Positions 1-12,989 of a DNA stretch of 64,000 nucleotides are shown here, one piece after another. Below the pieces are notes generated by a model that worked only from the letters and a program-made list of their open reading frames with translations, searched no databases and was not told the origin of the DNA. Source of the DNA: Heterobilharzia americana (taxonomy: Eukaryota > Platyhelminthes > Trematoda > Strigeidida > Schistosomatidae); assembly GCA_944470555.2 (NCBI GenBank), contig OX104128.1:46607920-46671919 (forward strand), given 5' to 3'. The translations under genes were made by a program, and so were the position numbers. Position 1 is the first letter of the stretch. Each line of letters begins with the position of its first letter.

Positions 1-2289
1 AGTGGATGCTTTTTAATTTTAGTTGAGACATATGCAAAAAATGGAGAGCAGAGTTGTTATCCTTGTTGTAAAAGCAGTTCAAGTTTAACTGGTTATTTCT
101 GAGTGAAATCTAAGTAGTTTTTGTGAAGTGAACTGGGATGGATTTATAATGTTTCCCACTTAATTTGAACGCACATTAAGTTCATGTCAAACTTCTTCCA
201 GACTATCTTACTAGTCACTTTTTAAGCCAATACTAATATTGCAGCATGATAAATAAAGGTAAAATGAAAGCCCATACTGTGGTGAGATTCAAGTTAGTTG
301 TTTTTAGGTGACCGATCTTGTGCCCTACCAAGTGGTAAACCTGAAGAGATAGTTACTTAACACGCTCTTGTATAACAGTGTGTGATAAAAATAAAGACTT
401 TGGTCAAGAGGTGAGTCATGTGACTCGGTTGAACACTGGGATGGCAACTTGGAGACTTCTGAACCGAATCCCACTGTGTCTAAGCTGTCTGTCTACTATC
501 GATCCAAATCCTAAATAACAGTCCATCAAACCATCACTAATCCAAACAGGGCCACAAGTATGCTGGTATTTATTTATGTTAGACTTTAGACACTATCAAC
601 TTTTACTTGGCTGACAATATTGCAGCAAAATATAAAGGGTCTTTTTAAGTCTGAAAGCCCATTATTTACTGCTTTATTTTAACAACCAAAGATTAACTTA
701 ACAGAGTCAGTGGTCACTTTGGACTGAATTGAAAAGAATCCCATTTTATTTAGTGGCGACAGTTTAGATGCACAGATACTCTGTCTCAGTCACACTTCCG
801 TGTTCTTACCGATACTAACACTATGCGAAATTAAGAAAGGATATCTACTATCATTACAGTAAAAAGTGTACACTTTTAGTTGAGTAAAAACTTTTATTTT
901 AGAGTAAATAAATTAGGTATACACTCACCCAACAGTTATCTGTATGAAACATCTAAAGCAGATATAGTTGATTTCATTGGTGAAGGAAAGAACATATTAT
1001 CGTACGTATGTTCATGGTACGCTTATCGCTTATAGTAATATGTATTAAATAAGCAAAATAAGGTTACTGAGTGAAAAAGGAAGTATAAAGCGTCGAGTAA
1101 AGTAGAATAGTTCGTGTTTAGTCCTATATTAAATTAACAGGCGTTTACATGCATATAAAGTGGTATATAACTGGCCACTAGGTTAATTTATTGAATTTCC
1201 TGCGCAGGACAGCTTCTTACAGGGCCAGGAAAACTGCAAGTGAAGACAGTTACGGGTCAATGGAGTTGTATTGTGTATGTGCCGTACAGGGAAGTTGCTG
1301 TTGTTGGAAACCTTGAACCATCTAATTTAAAGCCCGATGTCGAAAATTTTCTCATTTTATCACGAAAGGCTAGGTGCTGAAAGTCACAACATTCTAACTA
1401 ACCAAATCATCATTTTGACAATGGCAGGTTATTAAGTAATCGAAATTTGCTTATTAAGTCAGATGAACAACAATTTAATCCCCAGAAAATAAATAACAAA
1501 AAATAATGTGGATAAATAAGCAACATCCTGAGAACACAGCTGTTCAGCATTGCAATTCATACAAGAAAAATTAAACAATTTGATTGAGATAAACTAAAAC
1601 AGTTAATTAACTGAGTGGAATAAAGTGTTATAAATAGCTATGAGGAAAGCACTACCTCTGCTGATTTTTACGTGGTAATAAAAATGATGAGTAAAGGTAA
1701 AGTGAAAATACAGTTACCGACAATGGCAGCTTGAAGAATGCTCACATGTCAGCAACTAAATTTTTATGGAAAACAAAAGTGAATGGAAGCAGCAATAATG
1801 CTGGATAGAGACAAGCAGTAAAGAGATTATTTACCTTAATTTCTTCTCTGAGTAATCAAAAGCAAAGTGTACCTGGGCTAACGTTTGTCTTCGACTTCTC
1901 TAGTCTCCACAACTGTTCATATAGTGAAAAGACCCGGCAGCATGTGCATAATACACATGATTAAAGCAGTTACTTTTACATGAACATATAGTAAATATGA
2001 ATTCCATACACTGAAAATAGGTAGCCAGTGAATATGCACCACAAAATGATAACGATGTAAGTCTTAGATTACAAAAAATGAAGTTGCTCTGTGGGGATCA
2101 GATATAAGTAGAAGAATGAAAAAAGTGTGAATAGACTTATAAATTGAGGTTTGTGTTTGTGTTAGGATTCATTGCTGCTTAAAATAATTATAACAATTTA
2201 TAGTTGGAAGGAGATATTCAGGCAAACAATATTGTTTTCAATTAGCTCTCATTTGGCTTTGGGCTAACAAACATAAATTTTTAAACCTA
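1..2289. other. AT-rich stretch without a recognisable gene
   Basis: Stops are frequent in all frames and I see no protein motif. The only structure noticed is a short tRNA-like repeat near 405-500, listed separately. It could hold unrecognised intron or intergenic DNA. Confidence 0.6.
405..500 (+). repeat. tRNA-like dispersed repeat, copy 1
   Basis: The stretch beginning with GACTCGGTTGAACACTGGG aligns by eye with 29935-30000 (GTCGGTTGAGTACAGGGCTG), followed in both by a similar block ending near a B-box-like GGTTC or GAACC. This is the style of a tRNA-derived SINE head. No cloverleaf could be drawn, so it is not called a tRNA gene. Confidence 0.3.
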
Positions 2290-2474
2290 CAAAACAATAA
2301 ATTAATCATGGTAGATCCTTATGGCTGTGGTAACTTGAAAATGAAGCATAGCAATATTAAGTATCTAGACGATAATAATTACCTCAATGATCATAAGAAT
2401 AATGGGAACAGCATGGTGCTACAAGCATCGAGATAATCAATGCAGGTCAAAGCTTAAGAAAATAAAAGTTACGC
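2290..2474 (-). mobile_element. PLE remnant, 3' portion beyond the RTE insertion
   Basis: The stretch ending GCAATACTAAGG resumes in the sequence at 3689. Together the two sides align with the PLE-associated segment at 26625-27080: the blocks around AATGCAGGTCAAAGCTTAAG here and AATGTAGGTCAAATCTTACA there match. It therefore belongs to the same minus-strand element as 3689-5430, split by the RTE at 2485-3678. The outer boundary near 2290 is approximate. Confidence 0.45.
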
Positions 2475-2484
2475 AATACTAAGG
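2475..2484. repeat. Target-site duplication, left copy
   Basis: AATACTAAGG occurs here and again at 3679-3688, exactly flanking the RTE fragment. The duplicated target lies inside a PLE-related repeat, which fixes the order of insertions. Confidence 0.75.
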
Positions 2485-3678
2485 GATTGTCAGTTCCCAA
2501 CCTCAACTTCATCTTCCTTGAAAAGGCCTTCGATAGCGTTCACCGAGAAATAACTTGGCACTCAGTTGCTTCAACACTACGGAATACCACAAACTCTTAT
2601 CAATCTCAGTCAACAGGTATATGAAGAGGCCTATATGCCAAGTGAATCACAATGGAAAGCTCAGTCATGCCTTTGAAGTGAAGACAGGAAGGAATAAAAC
2701 AGGGCTGCGACCTACTACCAGCGATGATCTTCCTGATTGTAATGGACTGAACTGCATCATGCAGCGAACCGTGAGGAGCGAGAAGAGGGTGATGCGCTGG
2801 ACCGTGGAGAAGATCCTAGAAGACTTGGATTTCGCCGATGAATTCTGTCTGGTGTCTCACAAGCTTGAAGATCTACAGGCAAAAGCCAACAAGTTGACAG
2901 AAGAGGTGAGGCAGCGAAGACGGTACTTCAAGTGAACGTAGAGAAGACAGAGGTGATGATGATACACAATCAACACCAACAACAAGCTCGAATCACCATC
3001 AGTGGAAGAAACCCAAAGGAAGTAGCCTGTTTCAGCTATCTAGGCAGCATCGTTTCAACTACAGGTGGCACAGGCACGGACGAGGACGTCAAAGCCAGCC
3101 AGGATCGGAAAAGCAAGACTGGCATTTATTAACCTGAAACCTGTGTGGAGATCTTCTGCACTCAGCATGAAGCGTGAACAAGATCCGGTTTTTAACACCA
3201 GTGTCAGTCAAGTCAGTGCTTCTATGTGATTGTTGAGAGACTTGGCGCTTTACGAGAGGGATTTCCAACAAACTATAGACATTCATCAACAACTGCCTAC
3301 TCTGGCTCGTTACTGAAGCTCAGATGGCCAGAAAGAATAAGCAACAAGGAACTCTGGCGACGAGCCAACCAAGAACCTATTGCTGAACAAATATGCAGAA
3401 GAAAGTGGAGATGGACTGGATTGGGCATACACTGAGAAGGCCGACTGGGGACATCGCGAGCCAGGCCTGTTCGTCGAGTGGAATCCAAATGGGAAGCGAC
3501 GAGTCGGACATTCCAGCTGAGGGTGATATGGAGGAGATAGTGTGAGGAAGAAGTGAAAGCTTGCGGGCAGTGGTGGAGTCAGGTTGTAAAGACTGCAGAG
3601 AACAGAGTGAAATGGCGACATGATGCTGAATTCCTATGTTCCACTAGGAACACAAGGGACAAATAATATAATAATAAT
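2485..3678 (+). mobile_element. 5'-truncated RTE-like non-LTR retrotransposon
   Basis: The fragment runs from the reverse-transcriptase palm region (EKAFDSVHREI around 2520-2555) through the catalytic block, here FADE where the related copy at 45500-45700 has FADD, to the C-terminal region (PERISNKELWRRANQEPI near 3330-3385; RRKWRWTGLGIH near 3400-3435). It ends in the usual 3' tail (GGAACACAAGGGAC) and an ATA trinucleotide run. Frameshifts and stops break it throughout, so it is dead. 5' truncation is typical of target-primed reverse transcription. It is called RTE-like from the family style of endonuclease-reverse transcriptases in schistosomes (SR2/Perere-3), by memory rather than by search. 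Confidence 0.85.
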
Positions 3679-3688
3679 AATACTAAGG
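3679..3688. repeat. Target-site duplication, right copy
   Basis: Second copy of AATACTAAGG, directly after the RTE trinucleotide tail. Confidence 0.75.
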
Positions 3689-5430
3689 AATGAAATGCGT
3701 GGATAATCAAAGTCTAGACAAAAAGGGGTGAAGGAAGAGGAAAAGGATGAGAAGTGACTTTATCCTTGAAGTCATTCATTAGGTTTTCTCTGGCCAAGGC
3801 AGAGATAACGGCAGCACACACTTCTTCACATAAAGACTAGGTTTGGTCCTTCTAATTCCCATAGCCACAGCTATATGTAAAATGTGAGTGGATTTTGTGG
3901 GATTTGATACATGATTTTAAATACTTTGACACCGACCACTGTCGACCAAATGTGACAGAACTGAACTTCATATTGACTTCACTTGTCCCTTTCGTAGCCA
4001 TGACGGTAAACGCTCAGCAACCTATTTGTTAAGCTGCCTAGTTGTACGCTATGTATAATTTTTTCTACAGGAGCAACTGAATTGGTAAGTGCACATACAA
4101 GTGGTAGACAGCTTCCCTATTGCCTGAACAACAATTATAGACCGAATAGAAAGTGATAAACAGAAATTAGCAGCTTAGAAAGCTCTTCTGGTGAGTGTAA
4201 TCAGCCTCCAGAACAGAACTTCACCAGGTATGTCCCCTTTAAATTGGAGCTTCATGGATAATGAATTCTTTTTAACAGTCCTTTGTTCAGATTTTTTTAC
4301 TCATTTTATTCACGTGTTTCATTATAAAACTATGGAGGTAACCTATTTTTGGCAGCTTATTATGAATATGTTCCAACTCCTTTTGTATCAGGTCATCGGA
4401 GAGGATCCTTCTAGTCATGTTTACAAGATATTTAATTAAGCTTCTTTTACACAGAATGGGCACAAAGCTAAGAAAATGTATGTACTGACCCATGGATGCG
4501 ATCTTTCTGCACACTGTTCTACTGGATGACTCATCACCTTTTCTAATCATTAGGATATTTAAAAAAATGTTGCATATTTTCTTGTTCTTCTTCACAAGTG
4601 AAAGTGAGAGAAGGACGTATGTCATTCAGTTATCTTAGTAGTTAGTTTTGTCGACGTTCCAGTTAAAAACAGTGAAAGTGTCGTCAACATAACGTTTATA
4701 CATATGCATGTTATCAGTGACATCTTTCAGTGGTCCATTCTCAAGTTTACCAAGGAAAATCAGCTAATACTGGGCCTGTTGGCGAACCCATGGTAATTCC
4801 ATCAATTTGTCTCTAATGTGCATCCCTGAAAAGAAGAAAATGTACACGATGCATAGTTGAAGTAACTGTTTGAGACTATCTTTTGGAAGTCTGGCATAAG
4901 TCTGCTTTTCTACTATCTGCTGACGAATGAATTCTACTGTTTCAAGAAGTGGCACATCAGTGAATAAACAAGAAATATCTAGAGATATCATAAGTTTCCC
5001 TTTCATATTCACCCTTTCTAAATTAGAGACAAAGTCGAATGCAACTATGACGCTAATTTTTAAGACCTGTTTGTGTAGGAGTTGGAGAACTTCGATTAGC
5101 CACTTCGCGATTGTATGATAAGAGGAATTGGACATATCTAAAACTGAACAAAGAGGAAGTTGTGGTTTGTGAGCTTCAGGTAAGCCATATAATCCCAGTA
5201 TGTAACACTCTGTGGGTTTAATTGCCTCATACTTAGTCATAGAAATTATGGCCTTTTGTCTTAGTTCTTTAAGATTGTTTGTCAGTTGTCTCTTCACTTT
5301 ATCGTTTAAATCTGTACTTTTACAAAGCTTTTCATAATCTGTTTGGTCATGCAGTAGCCGGTTCATTTTGTCAGTGTATTCGATCTTATCCAATAATACT
5401 AAACCTATTACTTTTTATGATTTACTTATA
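3689..5430 (-). mobile_element. Penelope-like element, reverse transcriptase to 3' end, decayed
   Basis: Read on the minus strand, a 209-codon open stretch (5393-4764) has the PLE landmarks. LDKIEYTDKMNRLL is followed by the signature LYGLPEAHKPQLPL (GLPK-HK in the family) and by LMISLDISCLFTDVPL. A frameshift near 4795 moves the next motif, TMGSPTGPVLADF, into another frame. The catalytic KRYVDDTFTVF is intact at about 4663-4697. Further on, KRSLIKYLVNMTRRILSDD (about 4400-4450) is the conserved post-RT region. The RT should reverse-transcribe the element RNA in the nucleus, but the frameshifts make this copy inactive. No GIY-YIG domain is recognisable in this copy. The segment at 3690-3845 matches the repeat at 26910-27084. 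Confidence 0.85.
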
Positions 5431-8400
5431 ATCAGGTTTTCATCTTTCTTTGGTGTTTTCCAAGCTTCTCTATACTGTTTATTCAACAAACCTTTAGTAG
5501 ATCAAGTACTATTTGTGTATTACTGGCAGTAAATAAACTTAAGTGAAAATCTTATAGCCTTCGAAAGGAAACTTCAAGTCATACTGTTGTGGACTGGTGG
5601 TGGGTATATTTTAAATCAAGTTAAGGTGAAATGATGGGTGGGATAATTCTCTTCTCTAGGTACGTAAATCAGTTGGTCACTTATTGATTTTTGTGGGTTC
5701 CACCGTATAGAAAAGACGTAAGTGAATACTTTTGTAAAAGTAACATAGAACCGGACATGTGATAAAAAATAATTGGTTTGTATTGATGTACTTTATTCTG
5801 TTCACTGAATGAAATCTGAAAAGAATAATTAGATTTTGTAATAATAGTAATCAGTTTATTCCAGATAATGACAGTTAACACAGTATGGAATTCTCAGTGT
5901 GATATTTCAACAAATTTACTCCTTCTGCACTATTTTCGAAATTAGCTAATCATGGCTGTCAAACAATGTCAATAATAGCAGTGTGATAAACAGCAATATG
6001 TAACGCTTAGCTGTTTATAGGTTATTGTCATGTTTGTGAGTACGTTGTTTCACTCGAGTGGAATGTGAAATAGAAAAGCACGCATAAGCTTGGTGATGAA
6101 AGTCTATCCAGCCAGTATGAAAATTTCCAATTCCAGCTCATTATACCTTTATTGCATATATGATGTTGTCCGCTCAGGAGTCTATTGCAACCCACCATGA
6201 TATTTTATCGTAATTTTGTTGACAACTTGTCCAGCGATAGGCTGAAGATATCTTAAGAATGTTATGGATAAACGTTTTACAATTTGTTGACATTTGAATG
6301 AGTAAAAAAAGTTAAAAAGAAACCAGTTTGATGAAATATATTGAATATAAAATTTTTGTTGGTCAAAAATTTGAGCAGGATGCCAAGATTTGTCCCATCT
6401 GGTTTATTTGCAAATTATAAGTTGAAAAATGGTTCGGTTCACGTTGATATTTTTTCACAATTTTTCAGTCGCATGAATATGATGTTAGCAGACTTACGTA
6501 AGAAAAAGCAGACAAGATGACAAATCATGATTTCTAACAAAAAATCGTCTTGAAGTCACAAATTATGCGTCTAAACAACACAAATTATTCGAAATCTTTC
6601 ACTCTACACATTTCACCAGTCATATAACAGTAACCTGATTACCAGACATCTGTTTCACTGTTTTTTTGGTTCACATGTACTTGAAGCTAAGCGAAATCTC
6701 AAGTCCGGGGTGTCATTAATAAATAGTACTGTATCTACTAATATATCTCATTAAAAAGGATAACGTTACTAGAAGTTTCACACAGTGAAACAAAACGGTG
6801 AGTAATCTATGACGTCATCAGCAGTTAGAGAAAACGATTAAGCTTTCTATGTAGAATTATTTTCAGATGTAACAAGAAAATATTATACATGCGGTTAACA
6901 GAAACTATCTTGACCTGAGAAATAGGTTTATAAGTTTATGAAAGGTATAACTTTATCCTTAATATGGGAGTAAAACCTAGGCACTTTGGTAGATTGTAAT
7001 TCTGTTTTAGTCTGTTTTTTAGAATTGTCACATAGTGAAACAGTATCACTTACTGGATAACATTTCGGACATAATTTGTTGTCGACAACTTTGAATTTAT
7101 ATGGTCCTACATAACCTCTGTCTCCTGTATAATAGTCTCTAGTTACACTTGGAATTGGTTCTACACAGACAGTTTAGTCACTTTTCCCATACTGATGATG
7201 ATGTCACCAATTACTTACCATTCTGTTTGTTGATTCCCTGAAAATTTGATTGCGAATTAAGCACCTGATTCTTTACGATAGAAACTTTTGCAATTTATTC
7301 TTTCAGTCAATGTATAATGGTACAATTGACAGCGTTTGATTAGAAATTTGGTATAAGTTAGTAAACTCTTGTACCGACGGTGACAAAATTCAGTGTAGAA
7401 TCATTCTAATACAAGTTCTTGAAGAAGTCAAATCAAAGCTCCATTTTCTTTGGCTATTTTTTTGTCGTTTTTCATGCTATACTGGGAACAAATAGACCCG
7501 TTTCCGTAACTAAACTATTTAGCAAGATTGTGTAGCTGCTGAAGGGATAAAAAGCTCTGCAGCCAATTATTATTCAGTCCACATATATTTTTGTCGAAAT
7601 TATTCTTTACCACAGACCCAAACGATCTTTCGCTAGGGAGAACATCAAACTGTTTTCACAATGGACAAAAGTAAATCTACCAAATGAGTGGATAACATTA
7701 AAGATATTGGAAAGTTATTGTTGATTGAATCATTCAAAGCAAACGATGAATGCGTACATACTAACAACGGTATTCAAATCTATATAGCGTATAACGTGGC
7801 TGTGCAGCTTTTTATTTTCATCAGTAAATTTTAGCCGACATAGAATCCTACAGGAGCTCATTTCAGTCTATCCTAATCTCCCGTAAATTTGGTTGTAAAA
7901 GGAGAAAAGTATCCTGCTTCAGCTGGAACTGCTTCAGTTGATTTCAAAAACCCTACAAGTTGAAAGTTAACGTCTAACACCAAGTTTGTTTTCTGTAAGT
8001 GTGAAGCAGAAATGTATTGCTTATTTATAATACATTTACTTCATATCACACTAGTAAGAAACCAGTGGGTGAATATCATACACCGGATCCAAACTCATTG
8101 ACTGTGGGCTACCATGTGGTACTCAGCTCAGTCACCTGATCGTCAGGTGCGCAATGCTTAAGGGTCTTAGACTGGAACGAAATAGTTATTCAGTACTCTT
8201 AGGTTTCGAAAATTCTCCAAATTACTCTAGTTCTTGATCAAAAGTGCTTGAAAACTAGTCGTACAATACAAACCAGAACTTAATCTATTTTATATATTTG
8301 ATTTACTTTTGCGATTTGAAATGTTGGGAAGTGAATGTTTATTTGACGTAGCACGCTGTGGTACATTATTATATACTAAATGCTATTTCAATCATAAATT

Positions 8401-10779
8401 ATTGTTCAGAATCATATCAAGGTGATCAAAGTTCTTTATTGTTCGGTTTAGATGACTTTATTACCTTCGCTTCTTCGATTCTAATGGTAACACGATTTTT
8501 CAAATATCTGGGGTTAGTGTTGAGTCATATCTGTCTATCCACCCTTAATACTAGTTTTAACGACGACTGATTTGTGCCACCCTATGGTGCGGTTGTATGT
8601 TTAGTCAAAATGACTCTAAAGGCTACTCTAACAACAAATGATATAACTAATAAAGCTTTGTGTGAAAAACTTAACCACTGACATCGCTCGTTGCTGGGGT
8701 AACCTGTTGAGTGGCTGGTGAAAGAAGTGTGTCAGTTGAAGTAGCCACAAATCACAGCAGCATATAAAAATGCCATTTTGACCAATAGAGATCGTTTCAA
8801 ATGCCAAAGCGTTATCCACTAGGATTTACTCACACACAGTAATTAATCGTTTCACTAGATGGACCACAGTCTGCTCAAACAATAGTAATTTTGTTGAGAG
8901 GATTGTTACAATTTTGTTCCATCACTGCGTTGCAAACTTTGTTGTGCCTGCAACAAAGATTTGTGGGAGAGGATCGTAGATCCAGTCGACAACATTTTAA
9001 GAGTTCTGTCGTTTCTTTGATGTACACTACATCTTCACAGTAGCGTACCATCCCGTAACGAGTGTCTTCGTGAAAAGACTTCACAGACGAAAGAAAAACT
9101 CTTTGATAGCTAAAAATAATAGTACTAAACAGGGAGAATTCTTTCCTATTTTTTGACTGGCATCATCTCTACTGTAAAGGACAACTTGAGATGTATTACT
9201 GCTCAATTCGAATACAGCCCCAGCACTAGGTTTATTGAGACATCTTATATATACATAAAACACTCCTGAAATCGAGATCTCCACAGTTGCCAACCAAATT
9301 ATACATGAGATTTAAGAAGCCCATGTCAAGTACAGCTAATTAAACACTTGCTTTTTAGCATGTTTGCTTTTGCTTGAGTTGATGGTGCTAAAAAGGACTT
9401 GAGATCATCAAATGAATGCCCTTTTTCTATAATCATTAGTGATCATAAATACCTTACCATAAATAAAAGCTAGAAAAATCACAAGTGGCGCTGAATCGTC
9501 CAAAATTGGCCTTGGTAGAAAACAAACCTGAACTTTCCACTGCACCACTTCATATGAGAGCTTCGTCTGACAGTACATTATCGTTAGCTCCACCTAACAT
9601 GCAGATTCCTTCTATTCTTCCTTGTAGCGAAACCGGGAGAATCCAATAAACAAATTCACATGTGTACATTTCATTGATTGCTTCCTCTTTTTTTCCTTTT
9701 AAAGATTAACTGATATGCATTAAATATACCGATGCATCTATAAAAAAAACGAATTTTTTTGGCATTGTCCACTATGGGCATATCTGTATATATCATTTTT
9801 TTTATCTTTATTCGTTGAAATACGGCGTACATACTCACACAGCTACTATTAGCACCGTTATAATTGTTGTTCTTATATCGATGGTTCACTTCCAAAAAGA
9901 CACAAAAAACACTGTACCTGTAGATTTTGTTTGCGTTTTTCTTGTTATTTTCTTCATAATGACTACACATATTACACTGTGCCTTTTGAACACGCTATAA
10001 ACTTTACTTGGAAACTTACAAACTATTCAATGGTAGTTATTTCTACTTACTGTATATAACGGTTTTTCTATTTTTAGTTCGATTATGCCTTAAGGGTTTA
10101 CTTCTCGCAGATAGTTCCTCTTGACTTCCTATGAACTGGCGAGCTGCGTGAAGACTACATCAATACTTTCTATAAATGGTTAAGTAGAAAGCAATGTTTC
10201 TTAATGTCGTTCTCCCCACTTTATAAATTTTTCATAACACCTAAAAAAATCATAGTTTGTTTATCTAATACTATTCAATTTCCAGTGAACAAAACCTTTC
10301 ATTTCATGTTCTTCATTTTGTGGAAATGTAGGACGACCTGCTGTTGTAGTGTTCAGCTTATTTTTGACTCAGGCTAAGACCGGCTTTGGTGGATTGTTTC
10401 TCTGAAGATTTCTACCGGATCTCATCTTTTTCTGAGCACATGAACAATTTACCCAATTTCTGTACTCATCAAGCTTCCACGTCACATCATCTGTTCAAAT
10501 CGTATTGAAGAAACAAAATTCATAGTAAATTGGGCCTGAAACCACTGTTTTCAAGCAGTCCTAATTTTGAATATATTGTGTTTACTGAATTTCTGTTTCT
10601 GTGAACTATTATTTCTCTTACTTTTTACGGTATTAGTTACGTATAATTGCTCTACTTCTACCTCAGTTCAATTTACACCACAAAAAGTTGAAAAATCCGT
10701 AAAGTTACGTCAGTACGATGATGAGGAATGAATTGTTATTGAAATAGCATCCAGTAAATGAAGTTGCATCATTGTGTAG
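5431..10779. other. 5.3-kb stretch without a recognisable gene
   Basis: AT-rich throughout. Open stretches are short (under about 100 codons), of simple composition, and match no family I know. No clear repeats were noticed. It could be intergenic or intronic. Confidence 0.5.
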
Positions 10780-11465
10780 TATATCATATAAGCGGGTTTA
10801 ATATTACATTATACCGTCTACCGGGAAGTAATTTGGCAGCTGCTTCAACGCTGCAGTGTAGTTGCCAAAAATATTCATCAAACTCATTCAACAGCAACTA
10901 TATGCCATATGATGCGACATGCCAAGTGATTCACAATGGAAAGCTCAGTGATGTCTGTGAAGTGAAGATACGAGTAAGACAAGACTGCCACCTACCATCA
11001 CCCATCATCTTCCTGATTGTGATCGACTCGACTGGATCATGCATTAGACTGTGAGGAGAGAGAAGAGTGAGACACCCTGGCTGGACCGATGCAAAGACCC
11101 TAGACGATTTTGATTTCACCGATGATGATTTATGTCTAGTGTCTTGTCGCACAAACTCGAAGATCTACAGGTGAGAACTAACAAGTTGACAGAAGAGGTG
11201 AGGTAGCGAAGATGGGACTTCAAGTGAACATGGGGAAGACAGATGTGATGAAGGTAGCCAACCAAGAACAACAGTAACAACAAGCACCAATCCCCATGAA
11301 CGCGAGAAACCCAAACGAAGTTGTCTCCTTCACCTACCTAGTCATGCAGCATCGTTTCAACTACAGGTGGCACAGGCGCAGATGAGGACGTCAAAGCCAG
11401 CATCGGAAAGACAGCAAGACTGGCTTTCTTGCATTGATCTGAAATAATCAGTGTTGAGATCTACT

Positions 11466-11495
11466 GCACTGCACTGCACTGCACTGCACTGCACT
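11466..11495. repeat. Pentanucleotide microsatellite (GCACT)6
   Basis: Six perfect GCACT units sit inside the RTE copy, at a place where other copies have a single CTGCACTCAG. This is a secondary expansion. Confidence 0.9.
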
Positions 11496-11673
11496 CAGCA
11501 TAAAGCGTGAACATGATCCGGTTTTTAACACCAAGTCAGTCATGTAATTCAGTGCTTCTATGTGGTGGTTGAGAGACTTGGCGTGTTACAGAAGGCATTC
11601 TCAACAAACTTCAGACATACAACACATCAACAGCTACCGCCTACACTCACTCGATACTGAAACTGAAGATCAG

Positions 11674-11699
11674 GTCAGATCAGATCAGATCAGATCAGG
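11674..11699. repeat. Pentanucleotide run (AGATC)n in RTE C-terminal region
   Basis: Imperfect AGATC units. The same expansion occurs at the same site in the RTE copies at 39296-39322, 54656-54684 and 63080-63099, marking these copies as one subfamily. Copies at 3300 and 45160 lack the expansion. Confidence 0.85.
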
Positions 11700-12171
11700 T
11701 GGCCAGAATAATGAGGATGAGCAACAAGGAACTCACTCTGGCTGACTGTCAACGAACCGACCAAGAATCTATCGCCCAACAAATATGCAGAAGAAAGTGG
11801 AGATGGACTGGATTGGGCATGCACTGGGAAGACCGTGTGGGAATATCATGTGTCGTGCCAGGCCAATTTCTCGAGTGGGACCCACATGGGAAACGAAGAG
11901 TCGGCCGTTTGAGGTGCGGGTGACATGGAGTAGATGGTGTGAGGAAGAAATGAATGTTTGTGGGCAGTCATGGAGTCAAGTTGAAAAGACTGCAGAAAAG
12001 AGAGTGGAGTGGTGACGTTCTACTGAAGCCTTATTTTCTCCTAGAAATCCAAGTGATAAATATCATTAATAGTAATTAGATTGTATTAAACTTCACTAAT
12101 GTACGTAGGTTTAAGTAGTATAATAATTAATAATTGTCACCTGATTTTGTGGTTGTGTTAATGTAGGCATT

Positions 12172-12339
12172 ACAATGGCCAAGTGTTTTTCTAGATAACT
12201 GATCTTATTGTGATCTATCGTTCTTCATTTAACTGGACTTTTATCTTCTGATAACCCAAATGATCCAGATGTGTTAATTCGATCTGTGTACTTGACCTCA
12301 AAGTCACTTCGTGAAACTTAACAGATTAGAAACGTCACC
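12172..12339 (-). mobile_element. PLE GIY-YIG end, inverted partner of a foldback
   Basis: On the minus strand this reads as a broken version of the GIY-YIG region (FEVKYT, then a block matching the next feature). The outermost 40 bases (CAAGTGTTTTTCTAGATAAC) are an inverted copy of about 12570-12612. So two copies of the same PLE segment lie in opposite orientation. Confidence 0.5.
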
Positions 12340-12892
12340 CCAATTCAAGTCTTGTTCAGAATTATATGTTGGGTGGCCTTCAAACCTACAAACTCACTCA
12401 GAGATTAGGCTTGTTAGCTTAATGACTCAAAAGACCCAATTAGGCAGAATAATCTAGTCTACCTAATTCTGAGGAATGTCTATGAGGTCATGTACATAGG
12501 TCAACTTAGCCGATCGAGGTCAGTTTGATTATCGAAACATAGAAATTTAGCCAAATTTTGAATAACAGACCCAATAAGATCGATAGTCTAGAAAAACACT
12601 TGGCTATTGCAATATATTCATTGACACGCAATCACACAACACGGTGGGATGAAACCACTGTACTTAAGTCCAATACAATCAGGTAGGGTGGAAGAGATTG
12701 ATTACTGAATCGCTGTTCATCGAATCCACACCCAATCCACGTGATACGAAGGATGCAACACCTATACCAGAGATGTGAAAATTTATATTACCACAAAAAC
12801 AAAGGATATCAGGTGATAGGACCATGAAAACAAGATATTGAAAGCTGTATGACTCCTTTGAGATCATACAAATAAACAAATCTAATATGGAA
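12340..12892 (+). mobile_element. PLE C-terminal GIY-YIG remnant
   Basis: The frame reading YEVMYIGQLSRS (near 12478-12515) is a GIY-YIG endonuclease core, here YIG. It resembles the minus-strand copy at 43650-44020 (CEVKHIGQISRSGSVRLLKH). It is followed by the PLE C-terminal block (NHTTRWDETTVL near 12630-12665). In PLEs this domain nicks target DNA. Stops interrupt the frame, so it is inactive. The element is then interrupted by an 87-bp RTE stub. Confidence 0.7.
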
Positions 12893-12979
12893 CAGAGGAC
12901 AGAGAACAGAGGTCACTGGAGACGGGCTAACGAAGCCCTATGTTCCATTAGGAACCCAAGGGACTAATAATAATAATAA
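12893..12979 (+). mobile_element. 87-bp RTE 3' stub with target-site duplication
   Basis: Only the last 87 bases of an RTE are present, ending GGAACCCAAGGGAC plus a TAA run. TAATATGGAA at 12883-12892 is repeated at 12980-12989, directly flanking the stub. The stub matches the 3' end of the copy at 44815-48106 better than that of the copies at 3600 or 55000 (CCTATGTTCCATTAGG rather than CCACTAGG). Confidence 0.8.
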
Positions 12980-12989
12980 TAATATGGAA

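Larger units (their letters stand above)
10780..12075 (+). mobile_element. 5'-truncated RTE-like retrotransposon, decayed
   Basis: Homology to the other RTE copies is clear from about 10826 (GGGAAGTAATTTGGCAGCTG). It continues through CQVIHNGKLSDVCEVK (near 10920-10970), a strongly mutated catalytic block, and the C-terminal IAQQICRRKWRWTGLGMH (near 11770-11825). It ends at the tail AAATCCAAGTGATAAATATC. Multiple frameshifts are present. Two pentanucleotide runs have grown inside it. The 5' boundary is uncertain by about 50 bp, and I could not find a convincing target-site duplication. Confidence 0.8.
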
